A stretch of DNA of 6,753 nucleotides from Clostridiaceae bacterium (GTDB taxonomy: Bacteria > Bacillota > Clostridia > Lutisporales > Lutisporaceae): positions 4,316 to 11,068 of the forward strand of contig DPSW01000278.1 of NCBI GenBank assembly GCA_003527145.1. Direction: 5' to 3'. Position 1 is the first letter of the stretch, and every line of letters begins with the position of its first letter. Positions 1 to 6,233 of this stretch are shown in pieces. Below the pieces are notes generated by a model. The model had not been told where the DNA came from. It worked only from the letters and a program-made list of their open reading frames with translations, and ran no database searches. A program made the translations under genes and the position numbers.

Positions 1-1227
1 TTGGGCTCAGGAGAGCTTATTAGAGCTACGCTGCAAAACGGCGGGGAGGTAAAGGTGGTTTTAATCACAAATGGTGATGGAAGCAGATCCACCATGGAGC
101 TGGATTATTTCAACTTTAACCCCAAAGCAATGAATTATATTGATTTGGGACTTAGGAGGCAGCAGGAATCAATAGATGCCTTAAAAGTTCTTGGTTTAGA
201 TGAAAAAAATATAATTTTTCTGGGCTACCCCGATGGAGGCATATCTCGCCTGTGGGGCAGCTATTGGGATCACAGCACCCCCTATACAAGCCCTTTTACA
301 AAAGTTGATAGGTCTCCCTACGACAACAGCTTCACTCCAAATGCCGTATACTCAGGTGAAAGCCTTATGGCTGATATGATAAGGATAATCAATGATTATA
401 ACCCCACTCATATTATTTATCCCCATCCCAATGACAGACATCCCGACCATTGGGCTGTCAACTGCTTTGTAAAGCATGTCCTTGCCGTCCTTCAATATAA
501 GCCTTCGTACGAATGGTTGTACTTAGTGCATAGAGGCGATTGGCCTACTCCCATGAAAAAAAATATAAATATGTATCTGGTACCGCCTGCGAAGCTTTCC
601 AATACGGGCACCCAGTGGTATGGCTTCATGATAAGCTATGATGATATATTAAACAAATCAACGGCTATCCACTGCTATAAATCCCAACTAAGGACCCTCA
701 GGCCATTGATGACCGGCTTTGAAAGAAAAAATGAACTTTTTGGAGTCTATGATAATGCACAGCTGGCAAAGAGCATGAGAAGTGATGTTGATATTGAGCC
801 GGACGACGGCAACAGATTGATCATCGATCCCCTGAAGGACACATTAGCCCTGGAAATCAGCAAAGCTGCTGATATATCCGAAATTTATGGGGAGATATCC
901 GGCACCAAAAATTTGCATGTATTTATTGAAGCTTATGCAAATATAGATAAAAAGCTCCAATACAATCTTGGGCTTTTCTTATACGGGAGTGAAAAGATAT
1001 CAAGGCTTGATGTGGAAATCAAGGATGGAAAAGCATCTCTAAAGCAGGTTTCCAAACAATCGATTACGAACGGTGAGGGGCTTATCGTTAATATTGAGGG
1101 TAAGATCATCCATATAGTAATCCCCCATAATATTACGGGGGATTACTATCACGCCTTTATAAATGCCTATACATCAAAAAACTCCGTATTGATAGACAAA
1201 ACAGCATGGAGAATGCTGGATAATTAA
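1..1227 (+). CDS. PIG-L/LmbE-family zinc deacetylase with C-terminal extension (5' partial)
   Basis: Members of this family are metal-dependent N-deacetylases acting on GlcNAc-type sugars or related amides. The substrate here is unknown. The frame is open from base 1, and the first residues (LGSGELIRA) match what follows the family's AHPDDE metal motif, so that motif and the true start lie off the left edge and the TTG at base 1 is an internal Leu. Visible marks are the strand GEVKVVLITNGDG (about residues 15-27) and the second metal motif HPNDRHPDH (residues 142-150). By family analogy His150 is the zinc ligand and His147 an active-site His. The catalytic part ends near residue 265. About 140 further residues look beta-rich and may form a separate sandwich or binding domain that I do not recognise. 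At 408+ residues it is much longer than small BshB-type deacetylases of roughly 230. It is convergent with the ABC genes, with only 7 nt between stop codons. A 36-nt palindrome lies in codons 372-383. Confidence 0.85.
   Translation: MGSGELIRATLQNGGEVKVVLITNGDGSRSTMELDYFNFNPKAMNYIDLGLRRQQESIDALKVLGLDEKNIIFLGYPDGGISRLWGSYWDHSTPYTSPFTKVDRSPYDNSFTPNAVYSGESLMADMIRIINDYNPTHIIYPHPNDRHPDHWAVNCFVKHVLAVLQYKPSYEWLYLVHRGDWPTPMKKNINMYLVPPAKLSNTGTQWYGFMISYDDILNKSTAIHCYKSQLRTLRPLMTGFERKNELFGVYDNAQLAKSMRSDVDIEPDDGNRLIIDPLKDTLALEISKAADISEIYGEISGTKNLHVFIEAYANIDKKLQYNLGLFLYGSEKISRLDVEIKDGKASLKQVSKQSITNGEGLIVNIEGKIIHIVIPHNITGDYYHAFINAYTSKNSVLIDKTAWRMLDN
1114..1149. repeat. 36-nt near-perfect palindrome inside the deacetylase gene
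   Basis: The arms ATAGTAATCCCCC (1114-1126) and GGGGGATTACTAT (1137-1149) are exact reverse complements over 13 bp. The intervening 10 nt contain the self-complementary TAATATTA (1128-1135). Only the pair 1127/1136 (A opposite C) breaks a full 36-nt palindrome, and in a minus-strand transcript that pair would be a G-U wobble. It lies within codons 372-383 near the end of the deacetylase gene. There is no T-tract, so it is not an ordinary terminator. Its function is unknown. Confidence 0.85.
1198..1218 (-). terminator. Possible weak terminator of the ABC genes, inside the convergent deacetylase gene
   Basis: On the minus strand, just past the ATPase stop, there is a 6-bp stem CAGCAT/ATGCTG (1213-1218 with 1202-1207) with a 5-nt loop, followed at once by TTTT (1198-1201). 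The stem is short and lies within the end of the opposing gene, so this may be chance. No better terminator is visible for this pair of convergent genes. Confidence 0.3.
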
Positions 1228-1234
1228 GCTTTTA

Positions 1235-1834
1235 TCATGCTTGGGACTTCGGACCTACCTCTTCCCTCAGCTCACCCCATATTGTTGAGAAAAGCCTCAT
1301 AAAGTCTTGAGTTTTTCGTATCTCCATCATATTCCTCGGCCGCGGCAAATCGATATCGTATATCTTTTTTACTGTCCCCGGATGAGCGGTCATTAGCATA
1401 ATATGATCCGACAGGAACAACGCCTCATCAATGCTGTGGGTGATGAATACCACGGTCTTTCGGTTTTCTTCCCATATCTGGATAAGCTCCTGCTGCAATA
1501 TCAGGCGATTCTGCTCATCCAGCGAAGCAAAGGGCTCATCCATCAAAAGCATCTCAGGATCATTGGCAAAGGCCCGGGCTATGCTGACCCTCTGCCTCAT
1601 GCCGCCTGAAAGCTGGTGAGGGTAGCTGTAAGCAAACTTTTCCAATCCCGCCAGGACCCTCAACAGCGTGGTTTTGCCGCATCCGCTGGGCCCGGCGAAG
1701 CACCAGAACTCTCCTTCATTGATCTGGAGGCTTATATCATGAAAGGCTGTTATTTCTTTCTTCCTAATAAAGAACGACTTGCCCAATACTTCTATCTTTA
1801 TTTTCCTCCGCTGATTCCCTGCTATTTCACTCAT
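1235..1834 (-). CDS. ABC transporter ATPase, SsuB/TauB type, with internal deletion removing the Q-loop
   Basis: This is the ATP-binding subunit of a nitrate/sulfonate/taurine-type importer and would drive the adjacent permease. Using the ATG at 1834 (199 aa), the motifs are Walker A GPSGCGKTT (48-56), signature LSGGM (75-79), Walker B MLLMDEP (95-101), D-loop SLD (104-106) and H-loop His133. In this family about 65-75 residues separate Walker A from the signature and contain the Q-loop (VFQ-type) and much of the helical subdomain. Here only about 18 do: GLEK (63-66) runs straight into FAYSYPHQLSGG. The Q-loop is gone, so coupling to the permease and normal ATP hydrolysis should fail. Full-length relatives have about 250 aa. 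The ATG is preferred to an upstream GTG at 1864 because of a Shine-Dalgarno at 1841-1848 and because it clears the permease stop. It is a probable non-functional remnant, unless the gap is an assembly error. Confidence 0.85.
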   Translation of the reverse strand: MSEIAGNQRRKIKIEVLGKSFFIRKKEITAFHDISLQINEGEFWCFAGPSGCGKTTLLRVLAGLEKFAYSYPHQLSGGMRQRVSIARAFANDPEMLLMDEPFASLDEQNRLILQQELIQIWEENRKTVVFITHSIDEALFLSDHIMLMTAHPGTVKKIYDIDLPRPRNMMEIRKTQDFMRLFSTIWGELREEVGPKSQA

Positions 1835-1840
1835 ATAACA

Positions 1841-1848
1841 TCTTCCCT
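1841..1848 (-). promoter_or_regulatory. Ribosome binding site deciding the ATPase start
   Basis: AGGGAAGA on the minus strand lies 6 nt before the ATG at 1832-1834. The alternative GTG at 1864, inside the permease gene, would place this site within the coding region. The ATG is therefore the better start. Confidence 0.55.
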
Positions 1849-2352
1849 TCAATCCCGCTTCCACGGAATGATCCAGTGCTCTACTTCATCCAGGGCTATG
1901 GTAAATACATATCCGAGGAAGGACATAACAATAAAGGAAACATACATCTCAGGGATGTTGAATATGGCATAGGATTCCCATATGCGGTAGCCGATGCCTC
2001 CTACAGCTCCGTTCATCTCCGCTGCAACAATCAAGAGCAAAGCCATGCCCATGCCTAATTTTATCCCTGCAAATATCATAGGCAGGGCCCCCGGCAGAGC
2101 TACGGTCAGGTAATAGTTTCTCCGATCCGCCCCATAATTTTTGGCCACATCCCAGTAAATCCTGTCCAGATTGACTACCCCGGCTACTGTATTTATGAGT
2201 ACAAGGAAAAAAGTACCCAGAGCTATGATCACCATCTTTTCCAATTCTGTCAGCCCAAATATGATCATAATTAGAGGCATCAAGGCTAATTTCGGTATGG
2301 GATACAAGGCGGCAACAATCGGGTCCAAAAGCGCCTTGCCGTGTTTATCCAT
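1849..2352 (-). CDS. ABC transporter permease, TauC/SsuC type, N-terminally truncated
   Basis: This is the membrane subunit of the same importer as the downstream ATPase (stop 14 nt before the ATPase ATG). Taking the ATG at 2352 (167 aa), the protein begins at the family segment LDPIVAALYPIPKLALMPL. It keeps hydrophobic segments near 22-36, 41-60, 90-111 and 134-154, and the cytoplasmic EAA loop AKNYGADRRNYYLTVALPGALP (about 70-91), which contacts the ATPase. Relatives have about 250 aa. The N-terminal first helices, including the SLxR...G stretch opening the transmembrane domain, are missing, about 80-90 residues. The frame extends to a TTG at 2406 (185 aa) and hits a TAA at 2416-2418. Those extra residues are polar and do not restore a helix. 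Only about 215 nt separate it from the divergent carboxypeptidase gene, too little for the lost part plus a binding-protein gene. With the damaged ATPase it reads as a decaying operon. The transported substrate cannot be told. Confidence 0.8.
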   Translation of the reverse strand: MDKHGKALLDPIVAALYPIPKLALMPLIMIIFGLTELEKMVIIALGTFFLVLINTVAGVVNLDRIYWDVAKNYGADRRNYYLTVALPGALPMIFAGIKLGMGMALLLIVAAEMNGAVGGIGYRIWESYAIFNIPEMYVSFIVMSFLGYVFTIALDEVEHWIIPWKRD

Positions 2353-2356
2353 TACC

Positions 2357-2365
2357 ATCACCCCT
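2357..2365 (-). promoter_or_regulatory. Ribosome-binding-like site before the truncated permease
   Basis: AGGGGTGAT on the minus strand is close to the ideal AGGAGGTGAT, with GGGGTG ending 6 nt before the ATG at 2350-2352. It favours that ATG over the TTG at 2406. Because the gene is truncated the site could be coincidence, but it would allow the shortened frame to be translated. Confidence 0.4.
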
Positions 2366-2568
2366 GATTTATTATTTTGCTTCCATAGCTTTGCTGCTCT
2401 ACGCAAAGCTAAAGCTTACAAAATAAAAGGTTATTACAATATATTCCCCATGCTCTTTGCAGGTGCATAATCATGCCATGCAACAAATAGCTAAATATCC
2501 AGCACTTTCCACCAATAACCGGTCCTCAATAGCGCTTTATGCCTATTTTTGTTGCTTTTCCAATGGAA

Positions 2569-2598
2569 TTGACTTAAACTAAAATCACAGCAGATACT
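2569..2598 (+). promoter_or_regulatory. Probable sigma-A promoter of the carboxypeptidase-dsdA operon
   Basis: The -35 box is TTGACT (2569-2574, five of six to consensus) and the -10 box is GATACT (2593-2598, four of six), with an 18-nt spacer. The start would fall near 2605, a few bases before the AGGAGG at 2610-2615, giving a very short leader. It is the only fair promoter seen between the divergent permease remnant and the carboxypeptidase gene. Confidence 0.5.
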
Positions 2599-2609
2599 AA
2601 ACAGACTCT

Positions 2610-2615
2610 AGGAGG
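2610..2615 (+). promoter_or_regulatory. Strong ribosome binding site of the carboxypeptidase gene
   Basis: A perfect AGGAGG lies 5 nt before the TTG at 2621 and 11 nt before the ATG at 2627. Both starts are in frame and differ by two residues, so spacing does not settle which is used. Confidence 0.75.
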
Positions 2616-2620
2616 AATAT

Positions 2621-3826
2621 TTGAAAATGAGGAATGTAAAATCTAAAAAATTCACATTGATTGCAGCAGCTATTATACTAGTCCTCTCTTTTACCATAGT
2701 TCTTGCTGCGCAAAACAAGGACATAACCTGGTTTTCCATATTTGAGGGCAATAGCTATAAGCTGCAGCTGGAAAGCGGCATTAAAAAGCTTGAAAAAACA
2801 GACACAGCCATACTTCTTGGTACAGAAGATCTTAAAGCTCTGCTGGCTGAAAAAAACAAAGCGGCTGAAGTATATATGGACTTGAATACTGATATGTATG
2901 ATGTTGATGAAAAAGGAAGGATCATGCTCCCCATAAGCGAAGAAAAAAACTATGATCTTGGGAAGGTCTTTTTTATGGGCAGCAATGGTTGGACAGCCCG
3001 TAATATTGATATTGCAATAGATGACAGCAAATATTTATCGGCAGCGGATGCCAAAGGCTATGAGTCCGTTTTGAAGGACCAGGCTCCGGATTATCATTCA
3101 AGGCTGGTAAATCAGAACAACACTTTGCCTGACGGCTATAACAACGAGAACCTTGTCACAATAAAAGGCGTGCAAGCCATCATAAGCAACAAAGGGATGA
3201 GGCTTGACAAAGTTACTCTGGAAGCGTTGAAAATAATGCTGGATAAAGCAGCAGCAGATGGAGTAAAGGGCTTTGTTTTAAACAGCACCTATAGGTCCTA
3301 TTCAGAGCAGAAAAATTTATTTGACTATCGATTTAATGAAAGAAAAGCCAGCGGTGCTGCCAACCCCTATGAAGAAGCTTCAAAAGTGGTGGCCTATCCC
3401 GGAACCAGCGAGCATCAAACCGGCATGGCCCTGGATATACTCAGTGTCGAATATCCCAAAGGCAGTGTTTTTTCACAATCAAAGGAGTATGCATGGTTAA
3501 AGGAGAACTGCTGGGATTACGGCTTTATCCCGAGATATCCCGAGGAGAAGACGGAGAAGACAAGGATAAGCTTTGAGCCGTGGCACTATAGATATATCGG
3601 AAAGCCGCTGTCTCTATACGCAAAGCAAACGGACCTTTGCCTTGAGGAGCTTGTGGAAAGCCTCCAGAAAAATAAGTTTACAAGTTTTAAGGCTTCTGAT
3701 GAAGATGTTTATTTGTTTATGCTCATAAAAAAAGGCCAGGATTTTATAATGGAAGACGGATTGAATGTGGATTATACACTAATGGAATTAACGGAAGAGG
3801 ATAACCTGATTGTGATCAATAAATAA
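2621..3826 (+). CDS. VanY-type D-alanyl-D-alanine carboxypeptidase (peptidase M15B), membrane-anchored
   Basis: This zinc D,D-carboxypeptidase should cleave the terminal D-residue from peptidoglycan peptides outside the membrane. Residues about 11-30 form one hydrophobic segment after a Lys/Arg-rich start, an uncleaved anchor or signal peptide with no lipobox. Residues 40-150 are a poorly conserved extracytoplasmic region that I cannot assign. The VanY domain covers about 180-332 with STYRSYSEQ (Arg225), [10 protein letters not shown] (zinc ligands His265 and Asp272) and FEPWHYR (catalytic Glu319, zinc ligand His322), so all catalytic residues are present. About 70 residues follow the domain (332-401), a small mixed alpha/beta extension that is unusual for simple M15B enzymes. 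The 401-aa count uses the TTG at 2621; ATG 2627 is equally possible. dsdA follows after 13 nt, so the two are surely cotranscribed. No vanRS, vanT or ligase gene is in view, so glycopeptide resistance cannot be claimed. Confidence 0.9.
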   Translation: MKMRNVKSKKFTLIAAAIILVLSFTIVLAAQNKDITWFSIFEGNSYKLQLESGIKKLEKTDTAILLGTEDLKALLAEKNKAAEVYMDLNTDMYDVDEKGRIMLPISEEKNYDLGKVFFMGSNGWTARNIDIAIDDSKYLSAADAKGYESVLKDQAPDYHSRLVNQNNTLPDGYNNENLVTIKGVQAIISNKGMRLDKVTLEALKIMLDKAAADGVKGFVLNSTYRSYSEQKNLFDYRFNERKASGAANPYEEASKVVAYPGTSEHQTGMALDILSVEYPKGSVFSQSKEYAWLKENCWDYGFIPRYPEEKTEKTRISFEPWHYRYIGKPLSLYAKQTDLCLEELVESLQKNKFTSFKASDEDVYLFMLIKKGQDFIMEDGLNVDYTLMELTEEDNLIVINK

Positions 3827-3829
3827 GGA

Positions 3830-3835
3830 AAGGAG
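3830..3835 (+). promoter_or_regulatory. Ribosome binding site of dsdA
   Basis: AAGGAG just after the carboxypeptidase stop lies 4 nt before the ATG at 3840 and 10 nt before a second in-frame ATG at 3846. Either could be the start; they differ by two residues. Confidence 0.65.
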
Positions 3836-3839
3836 ATGT

Positions 3840-5177
3840 ATGACGATGAATGCTTCAGGACCCGCTCTTATGGACAAAATCAAAGAGACAAAGGAAGTTT
3901 TCTGGCTCAATCCTAAGTATGAAAGCAAATCTATCTCTGAAGCCGGCGGCCTCACAATGACGGATATGCTGGACGCAGAGGCTAGGCTTAAGCGTTTTGC
4001 ACCTTATATTGCATCGATTTTTCCTGAAACCGCAGAAAATTCAGGCATAATAGAATCTCCTCTATTGGAAATATCCAATATGAAAGATGCATTGGAGGGA
4101 TTTGATAGACCTATTCTGGGAAAGTTGCTGCTAAAGTGCGATAGTCACCTTCCCATATCCGGTTCCATAAAGGCCAGAGGAGGAATATATGAAGTCCTCA
4201 AGCACGCTGAAAAACTGGCCTTAGAAGAAGGCATGCTTTCACCGGAGGCTGATTATTCCATACTGGATGAAAAACGCTTCAAAGAGCTTTTCTCCAGGCA
4301 TAAAATTGCCGTAGGTTCTACAGGCAATCTGGGCCTGAGCATAGGGATAATGAGCGCAGCCCTTGGCTTCAAGGTTTTTGTCCACATGTCCTCCGATGCT
4401 AGGCAGTGGAAGAAAGACCTGTTAAGACGCAAGGGTGTAACTATTGTGGAGTATGCTTCGGACTACAGCAAAGCTGTCGAAGAAGGACGGAAGCAATCCG
4501 ACTCATACCCCTCCAGCTCTTTCATTGACGATGAAAATTCAAAGGACTTATTTCTTGGCTATTCTGTATCGGCATTAAGACTGCAAAATCAAATGAAGGA
4601 TTTAGGAATAAAGGCAGATAAAGATCATCCCTTATTCGTTTATATCCCTTGTGGAGTAGGCGGCGGCCCCGGTGGCGTCGCTTTTGGCCTCAAAATGATC
4701 TTTGGCCCCCATGTCCATTGTTTTTTCGCGGAGCCCACCCATTCACCCTGCATGCTCGCAGGGATGATGACAGGCCTCCACAATCAAATATCTGTACAGG
4801 ATCTGGGGATAGACAATATCACCGAGGCGGACGGCCTCGCTGTAGGAAGGCCATCAGGCTTTGTGGGTAAAACCATGGAAAGCCTCCTGAGCGGCATATA
4901 TACCGTGGAGGATAGAGAGTTGTACAAGCTTCTGGCTACATTGGCGGATACAGAAAATATATATATTGAGCCTTCTGCTGCCGCAGGTTTTCCGGGACCT
5001 TCATGGCTCTTGAACAGCCCCTGCGGTCAAGAGTATATCAGATCCTCAGGATTATCCGATAAGATGGGCAACTCTTCTCATATAGTGTGGGCAACGGGAG
5101 GAAGCATGGTGCCGGACACAATAAAGATGAGCTACTACCACAAAGGAAAAGCATATAAAAGAGCGGAGTCCAAATGA
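3840..5177 (+). CDS. dsdA: D-serine dehydratase (D-serine ammonia-lyase)
   Basis: This cytoplasmic PLP enzyme (fold type II) converts D-serine to pyruvate and ammonia and also acts on D-threonine. It removes toxic D-serine and lets it serve as carbon and nitrogen source. The 445-aa protein matches the known DsdA length (about 440) and is collinear from end to end. Visible marks are LNP near residue 23, [10 protein letters not shown] (50-59), [14 protein letters not shown] with the Schiff-base Lys111, GSTGNLGLS (159-167) for substrate carboxylate contact, FIDDENS (228-234), the phosphate loop CGVGGGPGG (271-279), [11 protein letters not shown] (295-305) and [10 protein letters not shown] (416-425). 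No truncation or missing residue is seen. It lies 13 nt behind the D,D-carboxypeptidase. No DsdC-type regulator or DsdX-type permease is adjacent, unlike the enterobacterial dsd locus. The last codons form part of the terminator stem. Confidence 0.97.
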   Translation: MTMNASGPALMDKIKETKEVFWLNPKYESKSISEAGGLTMTDMLDAEARLKRFAPYIASIFPETAENSGIIESPLLEISNMKDALEGFDRPILGKLLLKCDSHLPISGSIKARGGIYEVLKHAEKLALEEGMLSPEADYSILDEKRFKELFSRHKIAVGSTGNLGLSIGIMSAALGFKVFVHMSSDARQWKKDLLRRKGVTIVEYASDYSKAVEEGRKQSDSYPSSSFIDDENSKDLFLGYSVSALRLQNQMKDLGIKADKDHPLFVYIPCGVGGGPGGVAFGLKMIFGPHVHCFFAEPTHSPCMLAGMMTGLHNQISVQDLGIDNITEADGLAVGRPSGFVGKTMESLLSGIYTVEDRELYKLLATLADTENIYIEPSAAAGFPGPSWLLNSPCGQEYIRSSGLSDKMGNSSHIVWATGGSMVPDTIKMSYYHKGKAYKRAESK

Positions 5178-5194
5178 TTCCGCTCACAATTTTT
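5161..5194. terminator. Bidirectional terminator between dsdA and the HD-GYP gene
   Basis: GAGCGGAGTC (5161-5170) pairs with GATTCCGCTC (5176-5185) over 10 positions, with one G-U in the plus-strand RNA and a 5-nt loop. TTTTT follows at 5190-5194 after ACAA on the plus strand. On the minus strand the stem, with one A-C mismatch, is followed directly by TTTT and an AT-rich tail. The dsdA stop codon (5175-5177) lies within the structure, and the HD-GYP stop is 2 nt beyond. It serves both converging genes. Confidence 0.75.
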
Positions 5195-5195
5195 C

Positions 5196-6233
5196 CTAAT
5201 CTATCACGCTATCAATATTGATCTTATCCTCTCTTGAAAGATCGATATAGCTTGAGTCTACGCAAAGTACAGGCTTTGTTATATTATGGGGAGGAACATA
5301 TACGACCCTTCCCTGTTTGCCGTTATCAAGCTTCACATTGATGCCTGTAAAGTTGGCTGCCAGGCTGTTAAGGAATACATATAGTATGTTTAGATCAAAG
5401 ATACTGATACCTATGGATAAGAACATTTTGAAGGCTTCAAATGGTGTTGTCCTTTTTTTATATGGCCGGTCTGAAGTCATAGCATCATAGACATCCGCTA
5501 TTGCTACAATTTTTGTATATAATCCTATATAGTCACTGGGAATGCTGAGAGGATATCCCGAACTGTCCACCCTTTCATGATGGAGCAAAACGGCTTTCTT
5601 GACTTCTGCATCGATTTCCTTTGTTTGCAGCAGTATGTCATATCCGTATACCGTATGCTTTTTTATCAGTTCAAACTCTTCAACAGTCAGCTTGCCTTTT
5701 TTTTTCAGTATATCAGCAGGTATCATGGTTTTTCCTATGTCATGCAGCAGCCCGGCTTGAATGAGCTTTATCGTGTCATCATAGCCCAAGCCCAGCCATT
5801 GTCCCATGAGCATACAATAAAATCCTACATTTATGCAATGATTATATGTATATTCATCCGCTTGCCGTATATCCCTCAAGCATGCAACTATCTCATCGCA
5901 TTTATCGATGTTTTTATATATCAGCCCCTGGATCTCAATGATTTTATTATAATCAAGAGTTTTGCCCGCAGAAAGATCTGTCAAGACTTCCTTTATCTTG
6001 AGGACAGCTTGCCGATAGTCTTTTTCAAATTCCTCGCAGGATTTTTCAGCACCTTCATTTTCCTCTTCATTTTGAGAGTAAACATCCACCATAACAATTT
6101 CCATCTCAATAAGCTTTTCTATGATATAATCATTCACCACAGTATCTTTGGTAACTAACGCAACTCCCTGTTCATTTAATATATCCTCAGACAAAACAGT
6201 TCCTTCCGAGCATTCACATATATGCACTTTCAT
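5196..6233 (-). CDS. HD-GYP domain protein, probable cyclic-di-GMP phosphodiesterase
   Basis: HD-GYP proteins hydrolyse c-di-GMP, controlling motility, biofilm and sporulation choices. Taking the ATG at 6233 (345 aa), residues 1-50 form the short N-terminal domain typical of clostridial members (CxEGTVLSEDI...). Residues 60-130 are a charged helical region. The HD-GYP domain spans about 125-290 with YTYNHCINV (His132), HDIGK (164-168), KKHTVYG (His193), HHERVDSSGYP (218-228) and ADVYDAMTSDRPYKK (246-260). The C-terminal tail (VKLDNGKQGRVV...P) is the usual small strand extension. All metal-site residues are present, but the usual DGxGYP reads DSSGYP (Ser224). No transmembrane helix or signal peptide is seen, so it is cytoplasmic. 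An in-frame TTG at 6257 would add 8 residues. The ATG is preferred because MKVHI fits the family's usual beginning; its ribosome site is weak (GGA about 8 nt upstream). The long structured leader and strong promoter upstream imply regulated expression. Confidence 0.9.
   Translation of the reverse strand: MKVHICECSEGTVLSEDILNEQGVALVTKDTVVNDYIIEKLIEMEIVMVDVYSQNEEENEGAEKSCEEFEKDYRQAVLKIKEVLTDLSAGKTLDYNKIIEIQGLIYKNIDKCDEIVACLRDIRQADEYTYNHCINVGFYCMLMGQWLGLGYDDTIKLIQAGLLHDIGKTMIPADILKKKGKLTVEEFELIKKHTVYGYDILLQTKEIDAEVKKAVLLHHERVDSSGYPLSIPSDYIGLYTKIVAIADVYDAMTSDRPYKKRTTPFEAFKMFLSIGISIFDLNILYVFLNSLAANFTGINVKLDNGKQGRVVYVPPHNITKPVLCVDSSYIDLSREDKINIDSVID

Noticed and set aside
1..3. TTG at base 1 as the start of the deacetylase
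   Set aside because: The first metal motif AHPDDE is missing and the first residues match the stretch just after it, so the gene is cut by the window edge.
1403..2470. Several plus-strand open frames opposite the ABC ATPase and permease genes
   Set aside because: They mirror real minus-strand genes with clear ABC motifs and show no domain, ribosome site or sensible composition of their own.
2528..2550. AATAG/CTATT hairpin followed by TTTT as a terminator upstream of the carboxypeptidase promoter
   Set aside because: The stem is only 5-7 bp and AT-rich, and no plus-strand gene reads into it.
2407..2560. Frameshifted remains of the permease N-terminus upstream of 2406
   Set aside because: I read the three minus-strand frames: each has early stops and no transmembrane-like or family-like stretch.
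4649..4870. A 73-residue plus-strand frame inside dsdA
   Set aside because: It is an out-of-frame shadow of the Gly-rich dsdA region, rich in Arg/Pro/Trp, without a start signal.
5577..6158. A 193-residue plus-strand frame opposite the HD-GYP gene
   Set aside because: It is antisense to a well-supported gene; the hydrophobic look comes from the complement of Lys/Glu-rich helices.
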